DNA of 64,000 nt from Stenogyne calaminthoides (taxonomy: Eukaryota; Streptophyta; Magnoliopsida; Lamiales; Lamiaceae): assembly GCA_037126765.1 (NCBI GenBank), contig JBBCBC010000016.1:12760728-12824727 (forward strand), read 5' to 3'. The position numbers and the translations under genes were made by a program. Shown here in pieces: positions 1-10,495 of this stretch. The notes beneath the pieces were generated by a model. The model was not told the origin of the DNA. It saw only the letters and a list, made by a program, of their open reading frames with translations, and ran no database searches. Within the stretch, counting starts at the first letter, position 1. Every line of letters begins with the position of its first letter.

Positions 1-10
1 TGTCACTTGT

Positions 11-145
11 CAGCTCTAGTTTTTCAATATCCCATGCACAAGTTTACAAGATGTAGTTATTTTTTTTTTAAATGGAAGAAAGATTGATCTGATTTTGCAT
101 CTAGGTACCCTTCTATCAGTTTTATGCAATATTGCATGTGCAACT
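11..145. repeat. Duplicated host locus, copy A, left half
   Basis: This stretch matches 30967-31085 base for base over most of its length, with shared runs such as CTGATTTTGCATCTAGGTAC. The match resumes at 13087 on the far side of Gypsy-1. Together the two halves form one copy of a roughly 0.75-kb host segment that is present twice in the window in the same orientation. The last five bases, CAACT at 141-145, are the left target-site duplication of Gypsy-1. No coding potential is seen. Confidence 0.8.
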
Positions 146-1024
146 TGTTGTTAGTCGTTTTATGTGGAAATTATGATGTGGGGTTGTGTATTTGACAACG
201 TAACAAACAAGATACAATGTGACGAGCACAAGTATATGTAACGAACATACGTGTAAATATGAGAGGGAAAACAAGTAACATAGTAGGCAGGGGGACAATT
301 TGTGATCCCTTTATTTAACCTCTGATGGTCTATTTATACTTGTTTGACAAGCATGTACTGCTTTGCCTAGCATGAGTTGGCTATTTCTTGACATGCAAGA
401 TTACACGAGGTTATGTCATGTGTTCTGATGCCTGCTGTATGAGTTGCCCATGTCTTTTTCCTGCTTGAAGTCTTCTAATGCGTCATCGGTGGTCCAGCTT
501 TGACGGGTGACTGTCTTCAAATGTTATGTGAGTCGTGCTAATCTACGCTTTGTTTAAACAAGTGCTGGACCTATATGATGGAAACCATGGTTTGACATAG
601 AGCATGTTATTCCTTTTACCTCTTTATATTAAGCCTTGTGTCTTGGGTGAAATGCCCCCGGTGATAAATCATAGAGTGGATTGCCTATGATGGAGAAAGG
701 TTTGGACTTGCATTGATTTCTCTTTCTTCCCGTTACTTGACTCGGGTCCGTAGTGGGCTACTTTAAGCAGGCGAGCATGTCGATGTGCCCGAGGCGAGCA
801 TTCCGCTTCGCCCGGTTGGAATGAGGGGCGGTTTGAGTTCTAGCGTGCTCTTCTAATGTGGCGAGCTTAGCGTGTTGCTCCGTGTTTCGCCTTACATGCT
901 TCCTACAGCGAGCTCCTTTGTGTTTAAGTAGCTCTCCTTCTTGTGTAGTATTGTCAACGTGTTCGGCCTGACGAACACGTGGCAAAGTCGACTTTTGATC
1001 GATTTAATGGAGAGCACAACAATA
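146..1024 (-). repeat. Gypsy-1 3' LTR
   Basis: Starts TGTTGTTAG on the plus strand and ends near ACAATA. It aligns end to end with 12207-13086. A TATA-like box reading on the minus strand lies at 331-338 (TATTTATA on plus). Several differences from the partner LTR fall at CTG/CAG triplets. Short open frames inside it, such as 758-985, are not genes. Confidence 0.9.
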
Positions 1025-1035
1025 CCCCCAAATGA
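1025..1035 (-). other. Gypsy-1 polypurine tract
   Basis: Directly inside the 3' LTR the minus strand reads CATTTGGGGGTATTG. This short G-rich purine run is where plus-strand DNA synthesis is primed in LTR retrotransposons. Position and composition are seen; the role is known for the family. Confidence 0.65.
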
Positions 1036-1228
1036 CCTTTGATGCTCGCCACGAGGCCGAAAACAGGTTGGTTCGCTTTCTTTGGACTTCTGAGTAAATA
1101 CCGATCCGTTGTGATGCTTGGCGCGCCGGTTTGTAACTTCCCATTTATTATGCACGAGGCTCAATGTTGGTATGTGAAGAATTTTTCTAACCTTTTTATT
1201 TGCAAAGGGCCCCATCTTCCAGAAACCA

Positions 1229-1234
1229 TATAAA
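1229..1234 (+). promoter_or_regulatory. TATA box of the Gypsy-1 antisense ORF
   Basis: TATAAA, in the context CCATATAAACCC, lies about 145 bp upstream of the ATG at 1378. A strongly CT-rich leader (1250-1370) follows, as in many plant 5' UTRs. It lies outside the LTR and points the opposite way to gag-pol, so it would drive the antisense ORF only. A matching arrangement is present in Gypsy-2. Confidence 0.55.
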
Positions 1235-1377
1235 CCCTTTTACTCTTATTTGTTCATTCTTTTTTCCTTTTTTCTCCCGCCTCTTCCTTTCTTCTCTCGA
1301 AAATCCCATGAGCTCCATCCATCCCCAAGAAAGACTTTTTCAGGTAATTTCCTCGTTTTCTTTCTCTTCCATTCATC

Positions 1378-4203
1378 ATGTCTACTTCCCCAAATTCTTT
1401 GAATGCCCTGATCGACTCTGCGGCCACAAAATCTCCCCGGGGATCTTCTTCTTCATCCCGCCGCCGCCATTTGCGTACTAAGAAAGCTTCGACTTCAGCG
1501 GAGGGTAAACCATTGAAAAAGTCTCACCGTTGCGTTCGTCAGCCCTTCGCCGTTCTGTCACCTTCCTTTGAGGAAGCCATTGCAGAGATTGATCGGGAGT
1601 TAAACCGACCTAATTTTTTGGATGAAGATGATGCTGGTTCCTCTCGTTTTTGTGAAGATACCGGATACTATAGGAGAAACCGAATTGAGGGGGACAAGCA
1701 TAACGACGATGACGAGCACTATATTGAGCATAATTGCGGGCATAAAGAGGGCGAACAAAATACCCATCGGGCTGAAAGGTCTGACGAACATATATCTGGG
1801 GTTTTTCTACAACTTGATGAGGGGCAAAATGACCAGATTCCCCACACCTCTATAGTCCGACTTATGCTGAATATGCTTCCCGGTATAACTTTAATTGGCC
1901 AAAGCAACCTCATCGGGTGTCCTTTGAGAATCGTTTCCCGGCGAGCAAGGTTAAAATTGTGATGACTAAGAATGGTCGGATCAACTTTACTCGGACGATA
2001 GACCCCCCAAAGATGTGTTCTTTTAGGTCCCAAGGAAAAACGAAAATGAGTCGATTAACCCCTAAAGGTTGTGTGGTCATCGATTTCGATACCATGGAGA
2101 GCGGGCCTCCGATTTCCATTACACCCGACAATTTCCAGATTATTGGTCGAATGGAACATCACCATTACCCAAATTAAACCGAATGGGTGGCATATAATTA
2201 TGAGCATTCTGACCTTGTTCGGCCAGATGAAACCTCTTTACTATCCAATGGTTGCAGAATTTGTGCGCCTTGTTCATCTGACCCGTTCGAGAGGTGAAGA
2301 AGGATGGGTTTTTATGCAGGTGAACACGGGCTATAAACTAGTTGAGGAAGTGCCGAACAAGATCAAAGACTGGAAGGAGAAATTTTGGTTTGTTGGGGGT
2401 GATTAGAGGAGCCCCACTTCGGCTAGTGACCCAGTCGCTCATCTTGATATTCCTACTGATTTCGGGAATTATAGAAGTGAGTTTTCTTTTTTCTTTCTTC
2501 CGACCTGAGTACTGATATTAACTTATTTTTGTTGTCTTAGGAATCCGTGACCCACGGAAACAGAGAGGCGAGCTTACTGTTCTGGCGTATTTAAGATTGA
2601 TTTGGTGACATACTCCGAGTAAACAGTTAAATTCCTCAATGCAGCTGATCAGAGGAAAAAAGCTAATTTGTACGTTCCTCCTCATCATTTAGTCACCTTG
2701 AATCCGTCAGGTAAGATACCGCTCTGATGTTCGCTCCCTTTAATTTGCCTATTGTAGTGTTTTTTTTAATAGGAAAATTTGCGATTGGCAACTCATCCCG
2801 TGGTTACTATAGCTATGAGCGGCAACAATCATACTGTCATGGCACTGAAGAAATATCCCGTTGAATTAGAAAGGATCTATGCCAAACGGGTTGTCAAAAA
2901 TCGCCATGAGAGAGTCTAAATAAATCAAAAAAAAGTTTCTACCCAAATCACTGATCTAAAAACCAATCGAACATGAACCTTCTTAAGAAGGTCAAACGGT
3001 CATCGAGAAAATCGGGCGGTCGAACCTTCATGAAAGCATTCTCACTGGCGAGCAAAAACTCGATCGGGGAGGAAAGGTGATCACCGACCCTTATCGAAAA
3101 AGGCTCCCGACAAATTCCGGTTCGAAAGCGTGCCGTCTAGTTCGAGCGCACATACTCGTATCCCAGACGTTAGGTCCTGGCTCGGGTGGGACCCCATCGC
3201 GCCACCGGGTATCTTATCCTCTTTATTTTTACTGTGTGTGCTTAGCTCTTCATTCATTTCCTCAGTTATAACTATCCTCCGGGTACTTTTTCTTAGATTT
3301 TCGAATGCTCGACACACTTTGTCCCTGGATTTGCTCAATTATCATCTCTCGCCGACAGTGAGCTGTCCTGAAGGTGTGCCAAACTATCTTCATGCCACTT
3401 GCGAATCTCCGATCCAATCATGGACAAGAGATCTTGATGATACGCTCGGCCATCACTCACCGTAAATTGCTTATGACATGGCGATTCACCACAAATGGGT
3501 CTTTGGTGATGTTCGAGAATGCTCATAACGCCAGACGCTTTTATCCTCGCGACCATACCAAACCATGATTAATCTTGAGAGAGGACTCAAGAATCGCGTA
3601 GTGTTCAAGCGGAGATGATAAAAGCTCGGGACGATCTACTAGCCTTGGCTGATCAAACTCAAAAATTGGGGGCCCAGGTGGAGAGTTTAACAACGAAAAA
3701 AAACACGCTGGCCAAACAGCTCATCCAGGCTGAAGAAACCAATACTCGTGTTGGTCTGGAAAATGTCCGACTTCAAGAGAGAATTTCAAAAATGCATACC
3801 GAAGAGCACTTGACGGTGATGACAAATTATGCCTATATTCAAGGCTTTTTTGACGAGAGAGCCAGACCGCCAAGTGAACTCCCACTTGAGCGGTTGGGGC
3901 CATTAAAAATGATCTGATACAATACATGACTGATAACCCCCCAGCTCCCGGCAGAGCACTGCCCCTATCTGATCTCATCGAAATTGGGTGTGACTTTTCG
4001 CATTTGCCAGAAGGAGTTAAAATCGTCGAGCCGATGACTGATGATGAAGAAAATGAGCAGGATGGAGACGAGCAAGCGAGAAGCAAGCAGAAAATTAAAG
4101 GTGCCAGTGGTGACTCGGGTGAAGAGAAGAATGGCGGGGGCGAACAGGTGGAGGGCGAGCAAATAGAGAGATCCCTTTCGCCGCTTCCTGAGTCCCCGTA
4201 TTA
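1378..4203 (+). pseudogene. Antisense ORF of Gypsy-1 (plant gypsy-type transposon protein)
   Basis: This gene lies between pol and the 3' LTR, on the strand opposite gag-pol, as in Grande-like Tat elements. The N-terminus (1378-1640) is Ser/Arg-rich and basic. The middle (about 1850-2405) carries a block like the Pfam family called putative gypsy type transposon, ending with GYKLVEEVPNKIKDWKEKF followed by W, F and V at 2327-2400. Residues 3615-3917 form a coiled coil rich in Leu, Gln and Glu. The tail (3926-4203) is acidic and ends SLSPLPESPY. Frame changes occur near 1640, 1850 and 2170. Two intron-like gaps with GT...AG ends (about 2475-2540 and 2711-2773) could be real introns. Its function is unknown. 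It is broken as read. Confidence 0.65.
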
Positions 4204-4399
4204 GTTGATATAAGCTTGAACTTATTTACTTTTTGTCCGGTTTGACTGGTTTATTTTCTGTTGTCGTGATCGGCCCAAGTGGCCTTGTGAACTTAGCCTC
4301 TTTAGGCTTTTTGTTGTGTACTTTTGGCCGTTGGTGTCGTGTTTTTGCTGATCTTGATGGGTTTCCAACATTTGCTCGCGTTTTGTGTTTCAACTTGTT

Positions 4400-4850
4400 T
4401 ATGACTTTGATTGATTGTCTTATTTAGTTGCAATCACCCCTTGATCATGATCGTCTTATTTTGTTGCGATCCATACTTTATGTTCGTCTTATTGAGATGC
4501 GAACAAAGAAAGTTGCATAGATGGGGTTGTCTTATTTAGGTGTGACCACGTACTTTATGCTCGTCTTATTGTGCTGCGAGCGAAAAAAGTACCATAGACG
4601 CTAGTCGACTTATTTTGGTGCGACCACAGATTCTATGTTCAACTTATTTTGGTGCGCGGCGAGGAGAATACATTAGATGGTTTAGAAAAAAAAATCGCCT
4701 TATTTTAGGCGCGACCCGTGTTCCCCTGCTCAAAATGCGGTGAACAAGGAAACACAATTCTTACAAGTCGAGAACACAAAACTTGCTCCCTTGGACCATC
4801 TTCGATTGTGGTCGGGCTTATTTAGGTCGCGACCGCCTCGACATGACTAA
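4400..4850 (-). repeat. Degenerate tandem repeats in the Gypsy-1 3' region
   Basis: The motif CTTATTTxGGTGCGACC recurs at least nine times (near 4417, 4452, 4484, 4531, 4564, 4608, 4643, 4698 and 4816) with spacing of about 30-50 bp and one longer gap. Read on the element's coding strand the motif is GGTCGCxCCTAAATAAG, close to the repeat unit of the Gypsy-2 array at 23.0-23.8 kb. Tat elements are known for variable tandem repeats in this position. Confidence 0.7.
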
Positions 4851-5500
4851 GGAAAAAAATAATAAAAAAACACACACGCAGGTGTTTTAACTATTACATT
4901 TGTTTACAAGTGTTTGCTAATTCTAAAAGAAAGTTTCATAAATTACATAGTTGCATTTACAAAGGAAAATAGAAAAACAAAGTAATTTAGGAGGCGAAAG
5001 CAAAGTAGTCGCCGTCCTCAATGGTCTTTGTCCGAGATTATTCTCGCTTTTTAATCCCTTTGTCCCTTTCCGGCCGATTTGAAGAAATGGGCAGGGATGT
5101 GACACCACTTGATACCTTCAAGTAAGCGGTGTTTTCATACGGGATCGTGGCTCTCCGCTGCCGTTATATTTTACGAGCATGTGGTCCAATTTTCGATGAG
5201 CCATCTCTCTCCCCCAAGATTCTTCCTCCCGAGGCGCGCGGATCGAAGACATGCTCGTTTTACTACATGCTCGCGATAATGAAATGTGTGTAATGATACA
5301 AAACCCTCCGGGCCAGGCAGCAGTGTTGTACGCTTCGGGGAGCTTATGGTCGCCTCCTATGTTAGCTCCCTTGATATGAGATGACAACCCTAGGGTCACA
5401 CCCAACGGATGACTCGGGGCGAACACTACCGGTGGGCGTGGTGGTGACTACGTTTCGTAAGCATACCAAACCAGATTCCTTTCTGTAGATGATTAGGTGT

Positions 5501-5640
5501 GGTATTAGTTGACTATTGTAATCCAGATCACTAATGGAATGTCCTCTCTCTGAAACACATCCAAAGGTATTAGTTGACTATTGTGATTGGTATCACTAAT
5601 GGTAGATGGTCTCTCGTAAAACACCTTGATGCCCTTTTTT
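5501..5640. repeat. 65-bp tandem duplication in the Gypsy-1 3' region
   Basis: GGTATTAGTTGACTATTG starts at 5501 and again at 5566, followed each time by a diverged copy of the same downstream sequence with CACTAATGG. A partial third unit may begin near 5630. The rest of 4851-6073 shows no gene; the open frame at 5118-5426 has no recognisable content. Confidence 0.6.
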
Positions 5641-6073
5641 GATGATTCGAGGTGTATATATATTTCTCCACCCAAAGATGTGTTGGCATAGTAAGGTGGA
5701 GCCGATTGATACGCGGTCTAATAGAATTTAGTAAATATAGACACATGTCTCACCCTTTCTTGCGGCCAATGCGTGTCCACCCAAGCCTTCCTGAAGAACG
5801 TCTGTCCTGGCCTCATGTCTGCTTCATTTTGGTAATTCGTTGTTCGTCGAATTTATGGTCGGTCCAAAATGATGTTATGCTCGTCATAAAGAGTTGGGCA
5901 TGTTGAAACTTTGTATTCGGGCGTAACATGCTCGCCCATGTTAATGTTGTTATGGACCCATTATCGTTCGCCCAATTTTTGGGGTGATGCTCACCGCCCA
6001 AAGTTCTGGCCCAAGATTGGTACGGCGTTATACCTGCTGACTATTGACAATATTTTTTCAAATTCGACGCGTT

Positions 6074-7484
6074 TCAAGAGTAGGAAATCAGAGTTCCGTT
6101 CAACTCCTCTTGCTCATACGCACCGTTCATCAAACATTCTAACACTCGATAAGGGCCTTCCCATGCTTGTCCGAACATACCTCCCGATACCCCGGTCGCA
6201 AGTCGGAGAATGAGTTCGCCAATTTTGAACTTTCGTGTTTGAACTTTAGAGTTGTAGTATCTTTCAGACCTTTGCTTGTATGTAGAATTTTTGAGGTCGG
6301 CCTGAAGTCTTCTTTCTTCTATCAGATCCGCTCCGAGTGCTAACGCCTGATCATTTATGTGTTCTCCGAAACTCGTGGTTCGTGGGCTCGGAACTTCAAT
6401 TTCTGGCGGTATAACCGCCAGTACCAAATGCCATCGCAAAGGGTGTTTCACCAGTGGATGTTCGAAATGTTGTTCGGTATGCCCATAACGTGTCTGGCAA
6501 CTCCTCCGCCCATCCCCCCTTAGAATCACCAAGTTTTGCTTTCAGTATATGCTTGATGATTTCATTTACGGCCTCGACCTGACCGTTTGACTGGGGATAA
6601 TAGGGTGTGGAATAGTGTTTTTTGATCCCCCAACGAGCATATTTCTGCCTGAATTCGCTCCCATCAATCTGTCTTCCGTTGTCTGTCACGATGGATTGAG
6701 GTAAGCCAAAACGACATTTGATATTCTTCCACACAAAATTCCACATACTGTTCAGGTTCTTTTGCTATAGCTTCGGCCTCTGCCCATTTAGTATAATAAT
6801 CAACGGCGACCACAGCGTACCTTACCCCAAAAGTTCCCGTTGGAAAAGGGCCGATCAGATCAATCCCCCACTTAGCAAATGGCCAGGGGTTGAAAACCGA
6901 AATAAGTTCCTCGGGTGGGTTATGAATAAGCGGAGCATAAACTTGGCATTCATGGCACGCGCGAGCATAGGCTATAGAATCTTTCTTAAGTGTAGGCGAG
7001 TAGTAACCTTGCCTGATCACCTTGTAGGCCAGAGCATATCCGCCTGTGTGGTTTCCACATACCCCGCTATGAATTTATACTAAGATCTTCGTGTCCTTCC
7101 TCGTAAGGCGAGAGAAAACCTCGCTTTGTAAAGATGTCCATTCATGATAAGATAACGAAAGCAAACTTTGCAAACGCAAAACGAATCGACATGGGCTTTA
7201 TTATCCGGGAGGACCCCGTTTTGTAAATATTTTAAAATCGGGGTCATCCATGTTGTTTGCTCAACCTCCATCGGGGCGATCATGTATTTCAGGATTGATG
7301 TCGAACAGGTACGCATGATCGCAACCTCTGATTCGAACACCTGTCCATCATGAAAAGTATACCGAGCAGCCTGCAGTCGAAGGTGAGCTGCTCGAGTTCG
7401 ACTATTTGGGAGGACCCCGTTCTTTAGATAATTGAGAATCGGGAACATTGAGGTGTCATGTTCAATTTTCATGTTGACGATCAT
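6074..7484 (-). pseudogene. Gypsy-1 integrase
   Basis: The integrase would insert the element's cDNA into host DNA. The zinc-binding part shows ACHECQVYAPL (second half of the HHCC motif). The catalytic core has GIDLIGPFP (first Asp), IVTDNGRQ (second Asp) and SNGQVEAVNE (Glu). The C-terminal part holds GEHINDQALALGADLIEERR and ends in a GMFGQAWEGPYRVLE block. Frame breaks near 6700 and 6450 interrupt the chain, and the N-terminal linker carries an in-frame 201-bp duplication. It lies at the end of pol, followed by 1.8 kb of non-coding 3' region. Confidence 0.85.
7083..7484 (-). repeat. In-frame 201-bp tandem duplication in pol
   Basis: Two adjacent copies of a 67-codon segment lie just before the integrase zinc finger. 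One reads MFPILNYLKNGVLPNS and the next MTPILKYLQNGVLPDN, with matching starts MIVNMKIE and MIAPMEVE. At DNA level GGGAGGACCCCGTT recurs at 7207 and 7408. The copies are well diverged, so this is an old event or a join between two related elements. Confidence 0.75.
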
Positions 7485-7488
7485 AACT

Positions 7489-7990
7489 TTAGGTATCGAT
7501 GGTGATCCGGCAGGTGACTACGACGTCCGGCAAGTCGACATTCGTCGATGTAGCTAGCCGAGCTAGGGCATCTGCATATGAATTTTTTGACCGAGGCAGT
7601 TGCTCGATATACACCTGATTGAATTTTTTGAGTAATTCCCTGGCTAATGACTGATATTGTGTCATTTGTTCACCTCGAGCTTCGTATTCCCCCCGAACCT
7701 GGTAAACAATTAACTGGGAATCATTGTATATCATCAGCTTACATGCCCCCATTGCCATGGCCATATGTAGACCGCCGACCAGTGCTTCATACTCGACTTT
7801 ATTGTTGGTTGCTTGGAAATCGAATCTAATGGCAGTTGAGAAAGTTTGTCTGGAAGGGCTGATTAGTACCACGCCCGCTCCGGCTCTATGCTCGTCGAAG
7901 ACCCATCGACAAACATATGCTATGGCTGATCAACTTCGTTCGTTCTTTAACCGGTATGCGAGCTCTACCATGAAGTCACCCATCACCGAC
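7489..7990 (-). pseudogene. Gypsy-1 second (archaeal-type) RNase H
   Basis: The domain between the RT-linked RNase H and integrase starts with a FVDGSSTS strand (about 7890-7912). After a frame break it continues with GAGVVLISP (about 7860-7885), FDFQATNNKVEYEALVGGL, KLMIYNDSQLIVYQVRG and SYADALARLA. The Asp, Glu, Asp and Asp catalytic positions of type I RNase H can be placed in these blocks. A second RNase H of this kind is typical of the Tat group and is thought to aid removal of the RNA template. Apart from the break the 127-codon frame 7489-7872 is open. Confidence 0.8.
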
Positions 7991-8279
7991 CTTTGATGAT
8001 CGCCGCTCGAAAGGCGAACGTAATTCCAAACTGACCCAACTCGACAACCCATTTTAACAACCTTCCCACCGTATCTGGTCGATATAGTACTTGTCGTAGT
8101 GGGAAAGTGGTAAGCACTTCGACAGAATGATCGAAGAAGTATGGCTATACTTTAACGACGCCATAATAAAAGTATATGCAAGTTTCTCTAGTGGAGAATA
8201 TCGGAGCTCAAGATCCTTCAAGATTGCCACTTACGTAATATCTTGCAGATGAGTTGCCTGCTGCCAGACGAGCACATCG

Positions 8280-9754
8280 CTAATAAGATGTTCGTGAGGC
8301 CGCTAAGTACAAGTAAAGCCGCCACGGCACGCAGGTTTGGATAATGTCTGCGTTCCGCCAGTATAGTTTAAGGGACTCGAACGCGACTTTGGTAGTGTTC
8401 GGTCCATTGAAATGTACCTTTCTTTTTAAAGCATCGAAGAATGGCTTACATCCGCCTCCCAAGCAGTGAGATGAACCGTTTAAAGCTGCTAAACACCCTG
8501 TTAGCTTTTGGACTTCCTTGGTGTTTCTGGGGGCCTGCATGTCGAGCATAGCCTGAATCTTTGATGGATTTGCCTCGATTCCTCGTTGACTAACCATGTG
8601 CCCCAGAAACTTTCCCCGAATGTATCTCAAACTACATTTCTTGGGGTTTAGCTTCATGTTGTATGCTCGGAGAATATCAAAGGTTTGGGCGAGATGGCCG
8701 AGGTGGTCTTCTTTGTGTTCGCTCTTGACCACGATGTCATCGATGTACACCTCAACTGTCCGCCCAATATGTTCGTCAAACATTTTGTTCACCAACTTCT
8801 GATATGTTGCCCCAGCATTTTTCAATCCAAATGGCATGCGCTTCCAGCAAAACATATTTTTCCCATTGCAGAATGAAGTGCTTTCCTGGTCGTTCGGGTA
8901 CATGGGAATGTGATGGTACCCGGCGAAAGCATCCATGAAGGTCATGAGTTCATGCTCGGTTATACTGTCGACCAGATAGTCGATGTGTGGTACTGGAAAA
9001 TTATCTTTGGGGCATGATCGGTAAAATCTATGCATAATCTCCACGTACCATTAGGCTTTTTGACGAGCACATGATTTGCTAGCCATTTAGGGCATTGGAC
9101 CTCCCGAATAAGCTTGTTATCGAGAAGCTTTTTTACCTCAACGTCCAGCGTATACTTCTTCGGACCAAACTTTATGCGTTTCTGAATAATCGAAACTTGC
9201 GTTGGGTTGATATTGAGATGATGACATGCATGTTTGGGATCAATGCCTACCATATCCTTATGCGACCATGCGAATACGTCTAAATTTACTCGCAAGTATG
9301 CGATTACTTCGGACTTAAGCAGTTCCGGTAATTCAGATCCAATGAAGATTTCCAACTCTGGTTTGGCCGGGTCGGCCTGTACAGACTCCAAATCTTCGAT
9401 CGGCGTTGCTCGCCGCTTCCGTTGCTTCCATCGCGGATCCATGATCGATCCCCTGTGTTCACCTTCCACCTCTACAGGTTTGAAACCTATACGAGGTTCC
9501 AAGTCTGGTGACTGATGGTTGAATGGTTGTTCGACTTGGCCACCATAGTCATCAATGTTCATGGGATCGGGGATCAACTCGGTCGTTGCACCCGTGTTTA
9601 GCTCTGAAACTCTGTTTGCTTCCAGGCTAGGTTGACGTGTTTCTCTTATCTCCAAATTGATGGATTCTATCATGCTTATAGTTGCTTGTTCTCCAGATGA
9701 ACATGACAGTAGACAATCACGGGCTTTCATTTGGCCGCCCTTCACGCTGCCCAT
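8280..9754 (-). pseudogene. Gypsy-1 reverse transcriptase and first RNase H start
   Basis: Two overlapping open frames carry the domain: 8960-9754 (linker and RT N-terminus) and 8280-9044 (RT palm and thumb). Motifs in order are KLLDNKLIREV, WLANHVLVKKPNGTWRLCID, FMDAFAGYHHI, FCWKRMPFGLKNAGATYQ, EVYIDDIVVKS (YIDD active site), NPKKCSLRYIRGKFLGH and TGCLAALN, then a short LYLAAS block that opens RNase H. A one-base slip near 9000, within the DFTD-CPKD region, separates the frames. The region 7990-8279 continues RNase H but is too decayed to read. The enzyme copies element RNA into DNA in the cytoplasmic particle. Confidence 0.9.
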
Positions 9755-10397
9755 TCCTTCTACCGTTGGAAACTTAAGACAATAGTAGTACGTAGAACAT
9801 GTTGCCTTAATGGATAAACGGGCAACCCAGAAACCCGTTGTAAGTAGACGGAATATCGACGATTATAAAATCTAGCATTTTAGTTCGCCAGATGTTCGGG
9901 TCTCTAGACGACTCTAATTCTACACCTAACCTAATCAAACCATAAGGCCGGGTTATAGCATCCCCAAATCCCATGATGGTATGATCACATGGTTCGATGT
10001 AGGCGCTAAGATCTCATACTTGTTTCTCCATCAGACGCAGAGTATTGACGAACAGAATGTTAGCATAAGCCCCAATATCCATTAAGAGTCGATGTACCTT
10101 CAACCCGAGTAATCGAGCACTGATCACTAGTGAATCGTTGTCTGGGGTGATAATGCCATCGAGGTCGTCTTCTAAAAAAGTGATCTAATGGGAGGGTAGC
10201 GTGGCAGCTGACGTGCTCGCCACACTTACTTGGTGGATTCCCTTCATGGCGTACAACTCCATTTTCTTACGCCTGTTCGACAAAGTGGGTTCCTGGTAGC
10301 AACCCCCAACCGGCCCAGGTTCTGGGCGCACCATGTTTATTTCTTGCCCCGCTTGACCTTTATCGGTAGTAGGGGCACCTTTCTTTGGTAGATCCAA
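9755..10397 (-). pseudogene. Gypsy-1 aspartic protease region
   Basis: The N-terminal lead-in is open at 10185-10397 (GGCYQEPTLSNRRKKMELYA). After an in-frame stop comes ITFLEDDLDGI, then LLMDIGAYANILF around 10045-10085, the place of the aspartic-protease active site. The usual D-T/S/N-G triplet is D-I-G here. Downstream MLDFIIVDIPSTYNGFLG corresponds to the flap-side LGRPF block. The protease would cut the Gag-Pol chain. With stops and a changed active site it is almost surely dead, unless the change is a read error. Confidence 0.7.
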
Positions 10398-10495
10398 CTG
10401 TCGTCGGAATTCTTCTGCTTCATTGTCCGATACTTCTTCCGCGCTACGTTTTTTCTGCGGCGGTCGCCCGGTGGCTCATTTCGAGAATCTCGCGC

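Noticed and set aside
758..1481. Small open frames in and just inside the Gypsy-1 3' LTR
   Set aside because: They overlap each other on both strands, lack any motif and cross the LTR border.
4233..4427. Hydrophobic 64-residue frame behind the antisense ORF
   Set aside because: It looks like a membrane segment only because the DNA is T-rich and lies in a degenerate repeat zone; it is absent from Gypsy-2.
5118..5426. 102-codon minus-strand frame
   Set aside because: No domain, no promoter, inside the variable 3' region of Gypsy-1 and not found in Gypsy-2.
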